NCBI GenBank assembly: GCA_964035545.1
Contig: OZ037768.1
Location: forward strand, 17,727,875-17,791,874
Direction: 5' to 3'
Source: Bugula neritina
Taxonomy: Eukaryota; Bryozoa; Gymnolaemata; Cheilostomatida; Bugulidae
Length of the DNA stretch: 64,000 nucleotides
The notes beneath the pieces are model-generated. The model saw nothing but the letters and a program-made list of their open reading frames with translations, did no database searches and was not told where the DNA came from. Of the stretch, positions 38,970 to 63,226 are shown in pieces. The translations under genes were made by a program, and so were the position numbers. Positions within the stretch are counted from its first letter, which is position 1; each line of letters opens with the position of its first letter.

Positions 38970-41900
38970 TTAGCTACTCAAAAAAGTTTTAATATGCCCA
39001 TTCACTTCCTCAGGTTTGTCCTGCTGTACCCAATGGCTGGCTCCCTCAATAAACACTAGCTTGCATTTCTCAGCCTTAGAAACTGAGGCTTCAGCAATCT
39101 GCTTAGTCAGGAACAAGTCTTCTGTGCCCCATAACAGCAGCATCGGCACTGTGATTTTCCCACGAGGAATAGTAGCAGCGTAAGTGAAATTAGCCCGGAT
39201 ATAGTTATGACTGGCTACACGAGCTTCTACAAAACATACAGTGAAATATAAGCAATAAATCACAAATAGCAATCAGAAATATCTACAACGCAATGCATAC
39301 TTTAATAACAATCATATTACCCCAAGTAGCAATAGAATATTTAAAAACATCTAAATCATCCTTGGTTAAATTGTTTCTGTTCTTGACACCAGCTTTTCTT
39401 CCTCTTAAAGTTGCTGCCAACATTGCAAAATCATTGCTTCTCATGACAATCTCCGGCAGGTATGGGATGAGGAAATAAAACATGTACCTAAAATATATCA
39501 TTGATTACAGCCATTTGTTTTATTAAACTCAACTATGCTCCATTTTCATATTACAAATAAAATACACACATGTAAACAAAAACATTATAAGCTTCGTCCT
39601 ATTATAAGAAAGAGCAGAAGGGCCCGAATTATTGAAATATGTTTATTGGTTGCCTTTTATGTTACACAACCCAAGTTTATCCGATTTTTATTCATATGGC
39701 TGTATTCTTTTCAGACATGCCAAGAGCCGGCAAAGCCAGAGATTTTATTCACATCAAAATAATTAGCCTAACCGTGTCACAGCTTGGCACATCCTCAGAA
39801 TTTAGAACACTACTTACTGACTGGTGCATATTACTTGTTCAATTACAACTTTACTAAATAAATACGGTGTTTGTATGATTCAACTTACTACTGAGCAGTA
39901 CTAACTCAAGTTATTATAAGCCAATGTGTGGTGCAAGAACATTCACATATACAACATATACTTGAATTGTTAGGGCAAAAGAGAATATTATATTACATTT
40001 TAAAAACTAGACCTGTAAGTTGAAGTCAATTAGTGCTGTAATTTTATGAATTCCACTTTGAACACAAACTAATGGTAAACCAACAGCACAACCCACCAGG
40101 TTTAAAATAATAAAACATTCAGCGAAGAAGAAGTTATATATTAAGTCAGTGAGTTTATTCAAGTTGTCAACATACCAAGAGGCAAGAAACTGCTTAATGC
40201 TGCCAGTCAAGTACTTGAAATGAACTGATGGATGAGGTGCATTTAATACAATGGCTTTCTCACACATTTCAGGGTACTTTGCCGCAAACTGCCAGGTAAT
40301 AACTCCTCCCCAGTCATGTCCAATTACCGTAGCTTTCTCATATCCTGCAATATTTAACATAACTATTAGTAATTGTATCAGCTGGTTTAGTCTGTCTTAA
40401 AAAAAATGTTCTAGAAATAAATGTAATGTAACTTTTAAAACTAAAATCTTATCCATGCACAACTTCAAAGAATTACTGGGCTGATTGTGTTAGTTCTTGA
40501 AAAATAAGAGAACTTCAATAGAATATGCTGCTGTGGTGATTGCAGTGAAATTAGTATATGTGTATGTTAGCAAAATTTTTCTGTTTTTGTTATGCCAGGA
40601 ATACATTATAAAATGAACAATAAATTAGTTACCATTACTGTTCGCAGCACTGTTAAAGTTTGCAGTGGAAAGACGTAATGGTATGTAAAGAATAAAAGGA
40701 GAAAAAGAAGAAAAACTGACATCACTCATCAGTACTAAAACCAACCAAGTTTTCTTATTAAACTGGGTACATCTTCAACCAAATAGTCCAGAGCATAATT
40801 CTCTAATTCTTGAGGTTTGTCACTATCACCGTAACCTCGCATGTCCACAGCCACAACCCTAACATAGAAGTAGTAACTTGATGAGAACAAAGTATACAAG
40901 ATATGTTAATAATGTATAAGCTTTTTCTGGTCCAGTTGATAGAGTCCCTTGTCTAATATGATGTATATGGGATAAACTGTCGTTAAATTACTATAAATAT
41001 TATTAGTCATTTAAAATAAGCATTCTAACAAAATTTCTTCTGGACTAGTTTGATGCCTACAAGCTACATGTAAAAGGTCAAATATACCACTTTTGCTACG
41101 TAAGGTAAAAAATTTTAAAACTTGAAAGAAAGCACTATATCAACAGGTTTCTCTATAAACTTCAATTATAAAAATAACACGCTATGCAAGTATTAATAAT
41201 TCACCAGATGTAAACAACATTTAAAAAAAAGAATTGATAATTTGTATGAAAAGTCCTGCGAGTTTATTTATTTATGCGCATCAATTTATAAAATGGTAAC
41301 TGCTCATACCTAAACTGGTCACTCAACTCTCTCAGCTGAAATCGCCAAGAATACCAAGATTCTGGAAATCCGTGAAGAAGCAGCACCAAAGGTTTTCCTT
41401 GCTCCCCATTGCTGACGTACTTGATTCTTAGAGTCTAAATCACAATTTCATGTGCAAATTATTTATTTCGGTTTGACAATTTGTTTTATGATATTCTGAT
41501 ATCTATCACTTCTTTGATATTATTGGAACGCCTAAATTCACTTAAATTAAAGTTGTGATAATTGAACGAGGCATGGTGATTTCATGAAAATTTATAGCTT
41601 CCTCACATATCCAACACTTACCAACACACTTTTAATAATGCCTGGATGATACACAAGCAGTAGGATAATAAAAGTAGGAAGAGTCAGAAGCATATTATTA
41701 CAAACAGTTCTATAAACAGCCTTGTGTGCTATTAAAGGTATAAAACTAGTTGCAAGTATAGTTTAACTTTAATGTTACTTATTAAAATAAAATTGATTTT
41801 AATTGGGGAGACCCATAATATTAATAATATCATAATGATAATAATAACCAGAGTGATACTGATAACCATGCTAATAATTAATAATGATAATCACAATCAC

Positions 41901-42354
41901 TATCAGTATCACAATGGTATTGATAATGATGCGAAAATTATTGAGAAACTCGGAGTAGACTGCTTGCAAACTGCTACATTATCTATTAGGCTTGGCCTAA
42001 ACCAAAATAAACATAAAAAAGTTGACAGTCTAATGAAATTCAAATATTTTACAGTTCCATCAAAGGGGGCGTGGCAAATGGAGAATCAGAATAAATTTTA
42101 TCACTTACGCCCCAGTTTGTTACGGCGGTGTCAATATTAACCGCTCCTCGACGTCCTAATGATGACTCATAGGCACAATCTGGTAACTTTGTATACTCTT
42201 TAGCATACAGAAATTTTCTTGGATTTGATAAAAACCGAATAATAATTCCTATTACTATCCAACTGCCCCAAAAGATAGCCACACAACTGGTAAATAACCG
42301 TACATAAACCGGATGCTTTACCAAGGCCATGTTAAAGTGATTTCGCAATAACAT
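38970..42354 (-). CDS. EPHX4/EPHX3-like alpha/beta-hydrolase (epoxide hydrolase family), gene A
   Basis: Membrane-anchored epoxide-hydrolase-type alpha/beta-hydrolase. Six exons in gene order: 42109-42354, 41310-41434, 40746-40858, 40176-40344, 39321-39487, 38970-39226; they sum to 358 residues (human EPHX4 362). An N-terminal hydrophobic segment (about 17-40, ending in IVIGIIIRF) suggests a signal anchor. The fold core shows the oxyanion motif HGFP (103-106), strand VVAVDMRGYGDSD (125-137), nucleophile elbow GHDWGG with Asp172, the cap region with YLPE, acid WGTED (Asp310) and catalytic histidine ASHWVQQ (His338). So the full Asp-Asp-His triad is present. The start could be 42354 or 42330; the latter (aacATGG) has the better context. 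The substrate is unknown; EPHX3 acts on fatty-acid epoxides, while EPHX4 activity is poorly defined. It is a tandem partner of the gene at 44726-50851, with the same intron phases. Confidence 0.92.
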
Positions 42355-44725
42355 TTTAGTATGACAACTCCATAATAGGGCATCACTTTCATCGTGGTGA
42401 TTATTTAAATATTATTGGTGGTGATGATTGTCTCCCCCCCCCCCCCAACTGCGTACCCTCTATATATCACCTGAAAACTTTATTCTCTTATTTAGTGTAC
42501 TCAATGGGTGGAGAGGGTACAAAAACGAGATAACAATAATTATTATCATTTATCCATGATGATATACGCTCCTAACATATTCATTTTATGCTTATTTCAG
42601 GTTGCGGATAACAAAGGAACTTTACAGGCTTTTTTAAGTTGGTGAACATTGAGATGGCTCTCTAAACTATGAGGACTGGCTTTAACAATTTGCCTCGCAC
42701 CAAAACAGTTGTGAGTCTGTTACAAAAAATATTTTGTGATCCCCCCCCCCCCAAAAGAGGATTTTGGCATTCAAAAGGCCAGTATTAAAACAAAATTTTA
42801 AGGCTTACCTTCTAATATTGTGCTTTTGCAGTCATTAATTTTTTGTTATTACTAGTATTGATGCTCTGCAAAAATGAAAAAGAAAACACCAAGAGCCAAG
42901 TCAATACTAAAGTTAAATATAATATAATTATGCTATATTACAGCCAGATGCTGTTCTAGCTTACTTAGTTTTCTTGAAAACAAGAATCTTTAGTATAAGC
43001 TTTGTAAGTAAATTTCTGAAGCACATCTAACATTTGGGTTTCATTGTAGACTACACATTTTTTTATTATATTGTTAGTCATGAAACCCAATAAAATTAAG
43101 ACATAGACATTAAAGAGAAACATTTTTGTAGGTACTAAATTTTGATAGATTATATTTTCTAATTTCTTGTATTCTTATTCAAACTGTTGCAGGTTATAGG
43201 AAAGTGTTACTGGGATATGAGAGTAATAGTCCATGCCAATGAACATTTACTGGTTTTAACTAACATTGACTTGAGCAAAATATTAAAAAATTCAGGCTCA
43301 AAGTAATAAATTATAATTTAGAATCTAATCAGCACAAGGAAGCATTCAGCCAACAGCTGTAATTCAGCCAATGAGAAAAGTGGTAAATTGTCATGGCATA
43401 AACGAATATTCAAGTGATCTTCCGTTTCCTCCAACACATTACATCAATATTACCAGTGTGCATAGATGTTATATAGACTGCATTAAGAGCTTAGTGATTT
43501 TAAAGGTACTATTTCATTTCATATATAGCAGTACCAGTTTGAATTTCAAGCCGTTTCTTACGATATGTCAATACTAGAATTTAAAAAAGTTAGTTAGACA
43601 ATTTGAAGATTATTAAAAAATAGTTGCTACTGCCCATCATTTACTAACAAATTTTTGCTTAGCTTGGGATCTTATTTTCTGGTTTAGCATTACATATATT
43701 ACTCCATTTCATAAGCAAACAACATCCTAAATTACAAAACAAATTATTGAGAACTGCAACTTTACATCTACCTCCTTCAAGATCAAGAATGCTTAGCACT
43801 TGCTTGAAATTTTTAGCTGTAGAGTGTCAAACCGTAAGTTTTATTGTAACTTTTTGCTGTGAAACCAAAAAAAAGGTTAACTGTTGCCTTTCAAATAAAG
43901 ACATATTTTTTATAAAAATTATATTGATAGTAGCATTTGAAGTTGGCAGCTTTTTAACCTTGACATCAGCCCAGTAAGTAGTACATACCAACAATGCACA
44001 TAATCAAAGGGTTAATAAGTATGCATTGATAACAACTTTGTTACTCTGGCTTATTCATGTCTCATAGACTTAGCACTCTATTAGTAAACCTTATAATATA
44101 CTTGTTTGAAGAATTTTTTACAGAGACCTAACCTGCAAAATTCATTGACAACCAAGCTATTTACTACTGACAACATATACATAATCTTATAGAGCAAGAC
44201 AATTGGTACATGGATAAATGAATTTTTAATTTAGGTTAATTAGGAAGTAGTTAATAGTAAATAACTGTGAATTCATTTACAAACACAAACTTTATATTAT
44301 TGTGATTAATAAGTACATTATTAATATGTGGGCTCACAAAAACAAAATTTATTATGAAGAAGATATAGAAATTATTCTATAGAACTTATTAACATTACTT
44401 TACACAACATTGAAAAATTGTATAAAAAAAATCACGTTTCCAAAAATTATATTAGAGGGTTTTACAATAGAACTTTTAATTAAACAATTTTTAATAGTAT
44501 CACATTTAATTTATGGACAGGAATATTTGGACAGGAATTTTTGGTTGCTTTTGACATACATTGGGAAGAAATTATAAGCTAGCAGATTAATAACATCAAA
44601 AACTTAAAGATAAAGGTTGAAAAACTCAATTCTATTATATTTGCATGCAAACGAAACCTTCTTAAAGTTTCTTCTAACGCAATAAACGACTGGCAAAAAC
44701 AAATTTCATTAGAAACTCTGGTAGA
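42355..44725. other. Spacer between the two hydrolase genes, no gene recognised
   Basis: About 2.4 kb. It holds C-rich homopolymers near 42434 and 42740 and a quasi-palindromic aataat/gataat stretch just below the interval (41815-41950). The promoter of gene A should lie just above 42354. The small open frames, including 43747-43977, show no family features. Confidence 0.5.
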
Positions 44726-47700
44726 CTAGTTTAAGAATTTCCACATATACTTGTTAACTTCTTCCGGGTTATCCTGCTGCACCCAGTGGCTTGCACCAGC
44801 CACGTATTCAACACTAATCAGGTTGGAGACTTTAGCACTAAGTGCCGCAAGTTCCAATGACAAAGCAACGTCTTCTGTCCCCCAGATAAGAAGAAGTGGA
44901 CAGGAGATGGAAGATTTCTTTAATCTTTCAATGAACTGAGGCGAGATATTCCCTATGTTGGCACGGTAATAGTTGAGAGCACACTTTCTGGCCTCTAAAG
45001 TAAGATATATAGTGTAGATACAAGAGAACAGAATGACATACTTCTTAATAAATTATATATATCTGATATTATCATTACTGTACCCTATGCCTGGCTACTT
45101 GAAAAACCATCTAATGAAAAGTAGCATTTATATTTTTATTTAAATTAAAAAAAATTTTAATAAAGAGTTGTTTATTCGAAACAGCTGCATCATAATTTGC
45201 AATTTTTATAAATTAAAATAAGAACCAATCCAATAAAAATTCCCATCTTTAGATGTGTTCAACTTTTTACATTAATTATTAATAAGGTGCTAGAAGCTAG
45301 AAGCTAATCGATAGATGTTAGCCCACCCCCCCCCCCTTTTTCTCCAATACAAACTAAAACTATAAAGGATCTAATTAAGAAAAAACTGTAATGTCAAGAA
45401 ATTCTAAAAAAGAATGTTTAGCTACTAAAAGCCAATTCTTAAATATAATTAAAAAACAGCAGTGAGTTTACAATATAAAATAATAGCCATTTCAATTTTT
45501 AAGACAGGTTGAAGTTTTAAAGTTTAGAAAAAGACAATCTACAAAAAGATTTAAACATCTAATGTTTGAACAATTTTTCTTGAAAGTGGTGCACATTAAA
45601 GCGTAGAAGACCACATTATTTAAATAAGTGATACATAGATATATCTGGACGAACTTTATATATAAGCAAGGTACCACTTGGATAAAGATAATAAGAATTA
45701 CAATGCATGCACAAGTATTACACTAAATTATGGGCCTATGACCTAGACCAAATTGTATCAAGCTTACCCCAAGAGTGTAGTGCATGTTTGTATACATCAA
45801 CATCAGCTTCTGTCATATTTTCCAGATTTCTCACACCAGATTCTTTACCACGAAAGAACTCATCAAATATTTGAAGATCACAACATCCCATGAACATTTC
45901 AGGTAACCATGGAAGTTGGAAGAAAAACATGTACCTGTGTGATATATATACACAAACCTTGGAAATGCTAGTTATAATGTAGCTTTATTAAAAAAATTGG
46001 GCGAAAAGAATGATAAATTTGTTGCATTTTATCACTAGTGCTTAAATTGGTGATGGAAAATGACGAATTTCTTAAATTCAAAATAGTTTTTTTGTCTAAA
46101 ACTTACTATCTAGTTTGCATATCGAATTAGTTAGTAAAAGTTCAATTATTTACAGAAAAATGGATGCAAAAAAGCTGTTGAGTGAATAATTGAAAAAGAG
46201 ATGCCTTTTTCTTTTGAAAATGTTATACTGATGAAGATAAGGTTTTGTATTAATAGTACATATACAAGTACATTAGCTAGACTGTAATTATTCAACAAAG
46301 GAAAATTAAACAAAAATCTGGTAAATCAAATCAACGCTATGGTAAATTTATTTATTTCAAGAACTTGAAGGAAATGAAAACCCACATATTTCTCTGATAA
46401 AGATCAAGAATACAAGTCTGCATTCAAATCCCTCCCCCACATCTTCAGATGAAAGATTATGTACCTTAAGCTAACATAAATGGCAGGTTGATAACTTTTG
46501 TAGTTTTTATATGCAACTAGATGCAACACTCATTATAATTGAGCAAATGAAATACAATAGTTGAGTTTACTTCACAATGCTTACCACTGAACTAGAAATA
46601 ATATTTTCCAGTTCATTGATGCTCAAGATTAAACATGAAAAAGGATAGCAACATTATCAAACTAAGATAAGAATAATACCATTGAGCTAGTAGACATACT
46701 ATAACAAGACAGACTAGTTTAATCACTTATGTCTCACTCAGTATAGTTAATAAACCTTACAACCTGAATTCCCACAGAGGTCAAGTGTTGTTACCTATGC
46801 AAATGAAGATAATAAGTTTTGATAGAAGTAGACCAAGCCTGTTGTTTGGTGAGTGGGAAACATTTACCAAGTTTACTTATTTTATACATCCACTATTACT
46901 AGACCATGAGTGCCACAGTAGCATAATTGGCAAAAGAATGGTAATTTTGCTTCAAATTTAGCAAATAAAACATTCCAGTTATCTTACTATCAGCAGAGAC
47001 AGCAGCAAAAGAGGTATGTTCAGGTTTAACTAAAGACATCAGAAAATGGCAGAGTTTAGGTTTGCCCAATATGAAACGCATTATGACAAATAAAGCAACA
47101 CCAGACGCTTGCATGTGTGAATTTTGGTGTTGGTTGAGTCTTTCATTAAAGTAAAATTTTCATGTAACCATTGTAATTTAAACCTTTATTTTTCTAGGAT
47201 AAAAGTGCAATAACTAGGTCTTGCACAAAAGTAGAACCTGAACTATAATAGCAAAAAAGTTGAAACCACTCAATTGTTAGTAAACTTTGACAAATTGCAC
47301 CTGTTTGGATAGAAATTCTAAAATGTAATCACAAAAAGTGAGATGAGACAAATTAGAACCCCAGTGAAAATTTGAAATCATCATCATGCAATACTACAAA
47401 CCACAGTGTAGGATCAACTCTTATTCAAGTATATAAAACTCACACAAGTTTATAGTCGCCATCTCTGTGAGAAACCCCTGATGGACGGGTTTTTGTTAAA
47501 TTGGGCTAAGGACTTATTCAAATAGGGCACAGGAGCAATTATGATTGGATGCTCTTCCTAACATCACCAATGGGTACGAGCTCATGACTTCGTGCTTACT
47601 AACCCCTACACCACGGCTGCTCCCTCTTATTCAAATATATAATTTGGAATAAAATGTTTGGTTTTGCACTGTCAAAGCATAAATCTTTAGGAAAAATGTA

Positions 47701-48098
47701 ATATCTCATGCAAATAGTTGTGTAGAACTTACCAAGACTTTCGGTATTGCTTTAATGTTCCAAACATCTTTCTCATTGCAGAAGAGTGAGGAGCATTCAT
47801 AATGATAACTTTGTCACACATTGATGAGTATAGGCTGGCAAATGACCACACCAAAGCACCGCCCCAGTCATGAGCGACTATTGTCCCTTTCTCATAGCCT
47901 AGAAGCAAACAAATACTGAATTATATGCTGTGTGACAGCATTAAAACTTCTTCAGTGTTAACCATAGTCAAATATCTATTCAAAAAATAATAGTATTTTA
48001 AAAATAATGTAATTTACATAGCAGATTACCGCATAGTGTAAATTATACTGTCACAATTAATTTCTTAAAAATGTTATTTTTTTGATATTTCAATGTTT

Positions 48099-48191
<93 letters not shown>

Positions 48192-48370
48192 ATCTGTGGA
48201 CAGCAGCTGTTTCGGGATTTGTCCCCTCATCAGCACAGAACAGAGTACCATGGCCCACACCTTCGCAATAGTAAAACTTATAGTTTTACTAAAGCATTTT
48301 TAAAAGGTGTGTAAACTCAAGCCAGAGTGCTCAAGTGACTCTAGGGGTCACCTAGGAGTCACGAGCATTG

Positions 48371-48411
<41 letters not shown>

Positions 48412-50851
48412 TATATATATATATATTGTATTATCTAACCTAATGCTTCCACCACCTCAGCCAGGTTGTCTATCAGACGTTCTGCAGTGTAGTTGGTAAG
48501 TTCACTAGGCTTATCACTGTCAGCATAGCCAGGAAGGTTTATGGCTACAACCCTGCATAATCACACAACTCAAGATTCTAATGTGGCTCATTTTACTTAA
48601 TTTAGTACACACTCGGAGTCTCCAGTTTTTCGCTATTTTTCACAATTTAGCTGCTAATCTATACGGGCTTTTGCACAAACTAAGAAAATATCAATAAATA
48701 CAAATAAATAATCAATGTTATTTTTAATTTCGCTTGATTTCCTATGTTTTTTCTTAACTATTTAGTTAATTTGGATTTTTTTGTTACCATCCGCAAATCC
48801 AAATTAGCTAAATGATTAGATAAAACATGGGAAATTAACCACGATTAACCATAACCTTGATTATTTAGTTGTATTCATTAATATTTAATTAGTTTTGAGC
48901 GAAACCCACATAGATTAGCAGCTAAATTGTGAAAAATAGCTAAAAACTGGAGATTTCAAGTGTGTACTAAATTAAGTAAAATGACCCATGTGCTTAATAT
49001 TATTAAGCACATTATATTTCAAATCACCAGTGATCAAACAAATATAACATGGGAAACTGTATGACAGCTGAAGGTATAACATTTTGTTCAATAGCATTTG
49101 AACATTGATAATTTACCAGTATTTTGAAGAAAATTCCTTCAACTGAAACCTCCAGGAATACCAGCATTCAGGGAATCCATGGACGCATAGCATAAGTGGA
49201 TTACCTCTCTTTCCATTAGCTACATATGTTATTTTCAGTTTCTAAAATCAAGCTGCATATAAATATGGTGGTATTGAATATTATAAAACAATATTAAAGT
49301 TGATAAAGATTAAAAGTTAAAATAAAAAGAAAATTGCATATATTGTAAACTTTTGAAAATTTGAAAATATGCAGCTAATTAGTGTGAGCATGCATCAAGT
49401 ACCTGGTATAATCAATGTCAAGAGTTTTTTTATCGAAATCTCATTACGTTTATACTTTTTAATAATTATAACAATGTTTACGTTGGCCTACAGTTATACT
49501 TATTGTTCAATATTGTATAAGTGATAAAACTGAAAAAAAAATAGAATCTTTAGTCTCCATAAGCAAATCTTGTAAATCTAATTATTGTATTTATAAATTG
49601 CTGTCTTAACTCAACCACAACACATAGTGAGAGTGTATACTGGTTGTCTATGCCTTCCTAATATATTAAAAAAACAATATAACAAGTTGCCTATCCTATA
49701 GGCAACATGTTGAACTCTTTGCAATTTGATGCTTTTATCTCTATAAGCTTGTGTACCATTATGTTGTTAACCTATATAAGAGTTACGAATTTTCAATTGA
49801 CTTCTGCCTCAAATGATTTAGCTAAAAGTTAGAGTGTTAGACCATGCAAGTAAATAACTCCATTTTATGATAAGTAGCTAAAGTTGATACTCTACAGATT
49901 TATCAGTAATATTTACCGGAGCAAATAAAACAGAGTTAATACAACAACTACTTTCTCTAAGATTAACCATATTGGTGCAGCTGAAAAATCAATATCAGCC
50001 CTGAACATCTTTACTTTGCCCAATCACCATCACAAAACATAATCCTAACTCACACTCACTATCCTTATTATAAGACAAGGGTTTCTATTATACTTTAATA
50101 TGTGGCATTAAAATGTAATAAAAAATCAACTAAAAGCAAATGCTTAATCTATTACATCATATGTAGATCACTATCATAATCAGTGACATGACAATTTATT
50201 ACTAACTACTATTATTAAATATTACTATGAGAGTTAGTGTTAGTGAGACTAAAGGTAAATGCAAGCATCATCAGTATTAGTAAGGGAGTATCACCGACTG
50301 TAATGTTTATTAGTTATTAGTTTCACAGCTACTTTAAGCTTAAAGTTTAATTTTATAGCATGTGTATTTTGATTTCTATAACTTTGAGTATTAAGTAACT
50401 ATTAACTAATACTAATAGTAATAATTATACTACTCACTCTCAGTACTGATTACTCTGTCTATTTTTAGTTTTACTAGCATCAATGTAACTGTAAGGTGAA
50501 ATAAATCAATAATTACCAGTGTAATTAGGGTTAGTATTAACAGTATGCATATAAAATGAAGCACAATTTAGTCTGAAAGAATATATTTTAGTTGACCAAT
50601 TTGAATTACTATTAGTATTACTATTACTATTAGTGAACTTCAATTCTTACCGAGTGTTGAAGCGTTACATTGCCATGGACACCTAAGTTAGGATCATTTG
50701 CATTTTTGGGGATATCATTCCAGTTACCTTTTTTAAAAAAATTGTATGGCGACTTAATAAATACCAGAAGCAACAAGCCAATTCCTTTTATACTCCACAG
50801 TAATACAGAAACCTTGAAAAAGAAGTAGGTAGCAAGCTCTTTGACGCCCAT
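44726..50851 (-). CDS. EPHX4/EPHX3-like alpha/beta-hydrolase, gene B
   Basis: Paralogue of the neighbouring gene A. Six exons in gene order: 50651-50851, 49117-49241, 48440-48552, 47733-47898, 45768-45934, 44726-44994; they sum to 346 residues. The phases (0, 2, 1, 2, 1) and near-identical exon lengths match gene A. It has an N-terminal hydrophobic anchor (LLLLVFI), HGFP (88-91), nucleophile elbow AHDWGG with Asp157, acid WGTED (Asp299) and ASHWVQQ (His327), so the triad is intact. Differences from gene A: the strand after the oxyanion loop reads VVAINLPGYADSD, where most family members have D-x-R-G-Y-G-x-S, which may alter the loop near the active site. Introns are long and full of repeats: a hairpin element in intron 2, a hammerhead-bearing element and (TA)n in intron 3, and a SINE in intron 4. 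The ATG at 50851 is the first in frame after upstream non-ATG codons. Confidence 0.92.
47441..47625 (-). mobile_element. tRNA-derived SINE, copy 3
   Basis: Reverse-oriented relative to copies 1 and 2. On the minus strand it starts gagcagccgtggtgtagg, shares aggaagagcatccaatcat and ends in gcgactataaacttgtgtg. The B box is degenerate here. It lies in intron 4 of hydrolase gene B. Confidence 0.85.
48103..48190. repeat. (TA)n microsatellite, long tract
   Basis: Uninterrupted TA dinucleotides over more than 80 bases. It abuts the ribozyme-bearing element on its downstream (minus-strand 3') side. Frames read through it give only alternating Tyr-Ile. Confidence 0.97.
48191..48372 (-). mobile_element. 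Short non-coding element carrying a hammerhead ribozyme, probably Penelope-like or retrozyme remnant
   Basis: About 180 bases lie exactly between two (TA)n tracts, so the element appears to sit in a TA microsatellite. On the minus strand its 3' end is the hammerhead at 48193-48239. The 5' part has an inverted word pair (actcctagg..cctagagtc). There is no coding capacity. Penelope-like retroelements and small retrozymes are known to carry hammerheads in their terminal repeats; which family this belongs to is inferred. Confidence 0.6.
48193..48239 (-). ncRNA. Hammerhead ribozyme (type I topology), short stem III
   Basis: Minus-strand core in order: stem I 5' strand UCUGUG, then CUGAUGA (48227-48233), stem II GGGG/UCCC closed by a five-base loop, GAAA (48210-48213), short stem III ACAG/CUGU with loop CUG, cleavage triplet GUC (48199-48201), then stem I 3' strand CACAGA. 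All conserved core bases and all three stems are present; only one pair, G-U in stem II, is non-Watson-Crick. Predicted cleavage is between 48199 and 48198 on the minus strand. A four-pair stem III is short, as in Penelope-type hammerheads that may work as dimers. It lies in the sense strand of hydrolase gene B, intron 3, so it would be transcribed. Confidence 0.85.
48372..48427. repeat. (TA)n microsatellite, second tract
   Basis: TA dinucleotides with one aatt interruption, on the other side of the ribozyme-bearing element from the tract at 48103-48190. The exon of hydrolase gene B starts 13 bases beyond it. Confidence 0.95.
48581..48993. mobile_element. Full-length inverted-repeat (snapback) element, about 410 bp
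   Basis: The two halves are inverted copies about a centre near 48787. Paired words include cattttacttaatttagtac / gtactaaattaagtaaaatg, ctccagttttt.gctattttt / aaaaatagc.aaaaactgg, cacaatttagctgctaatct / agattagcagctaaattgtg, and toward the centre atttagttaatttggat / atccaaattagctaaat. Virtually the whole element is stem. No open frame. No clear target duplication was found, so the family is not assigned. It lies in intron 2 of hydrolase gene B. Confidence 0.85.
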
Positions 50852-51241
50852 TTTTGCTTGCAGATCAAAGTTGAAAATCACTTGAAACAGCACTGAGTTG
50901 GAGGTGACTGAGTGCAGTGGTTGGATCGCGATTTTACAGTTGGGGTTTGGAAGTCACACAACGGTATCCAAACGCTGTCATCGGTCACGCCTACCTACAC
51001 TCACACTAATTGGTGCTGTTTAAAGCGATTATACATTAACACGGTCATTCAACGTTATTTCGTTAAAGTGGTTGCGCGACCACAAAACTGTTCAAAATAG
51101 TAATCTTGACAAATGTTTTACAGAGAGGAAGCAACTCTATAGCAGAACCTTTATAACGTATACATTGTAACTAAATATTATAGAACATCCGTGTTCGCGC
51201 AATCACCCAATTTCTCGAGAATTAGTATAGTGAGAATCAGA
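50852..51241. promoter_or_regulatory. Head-to-head promoter interval of hydrolase B and TNPO1
   Basis: Only about 390 bases separate the two divergent start codons. The interval is richer in CG than its surroundings (ggatcgcg, ttgcgcgacc, cgtgttcgcgc) and has a CCAAT-like acccaattt close to the TNPO1 start. A shared bidirectional promoter is the simple reading; no TATA box was placed with confidence. Confidence 0.55.

Positions 51242-63226
<11,985 letters not shown>

Noticed and set aside
48082-48314. Two overlapping open frames of alternating Tyr-Ile
   Set aside because: They are read through the (TA)n microsatellite and have no coding character.
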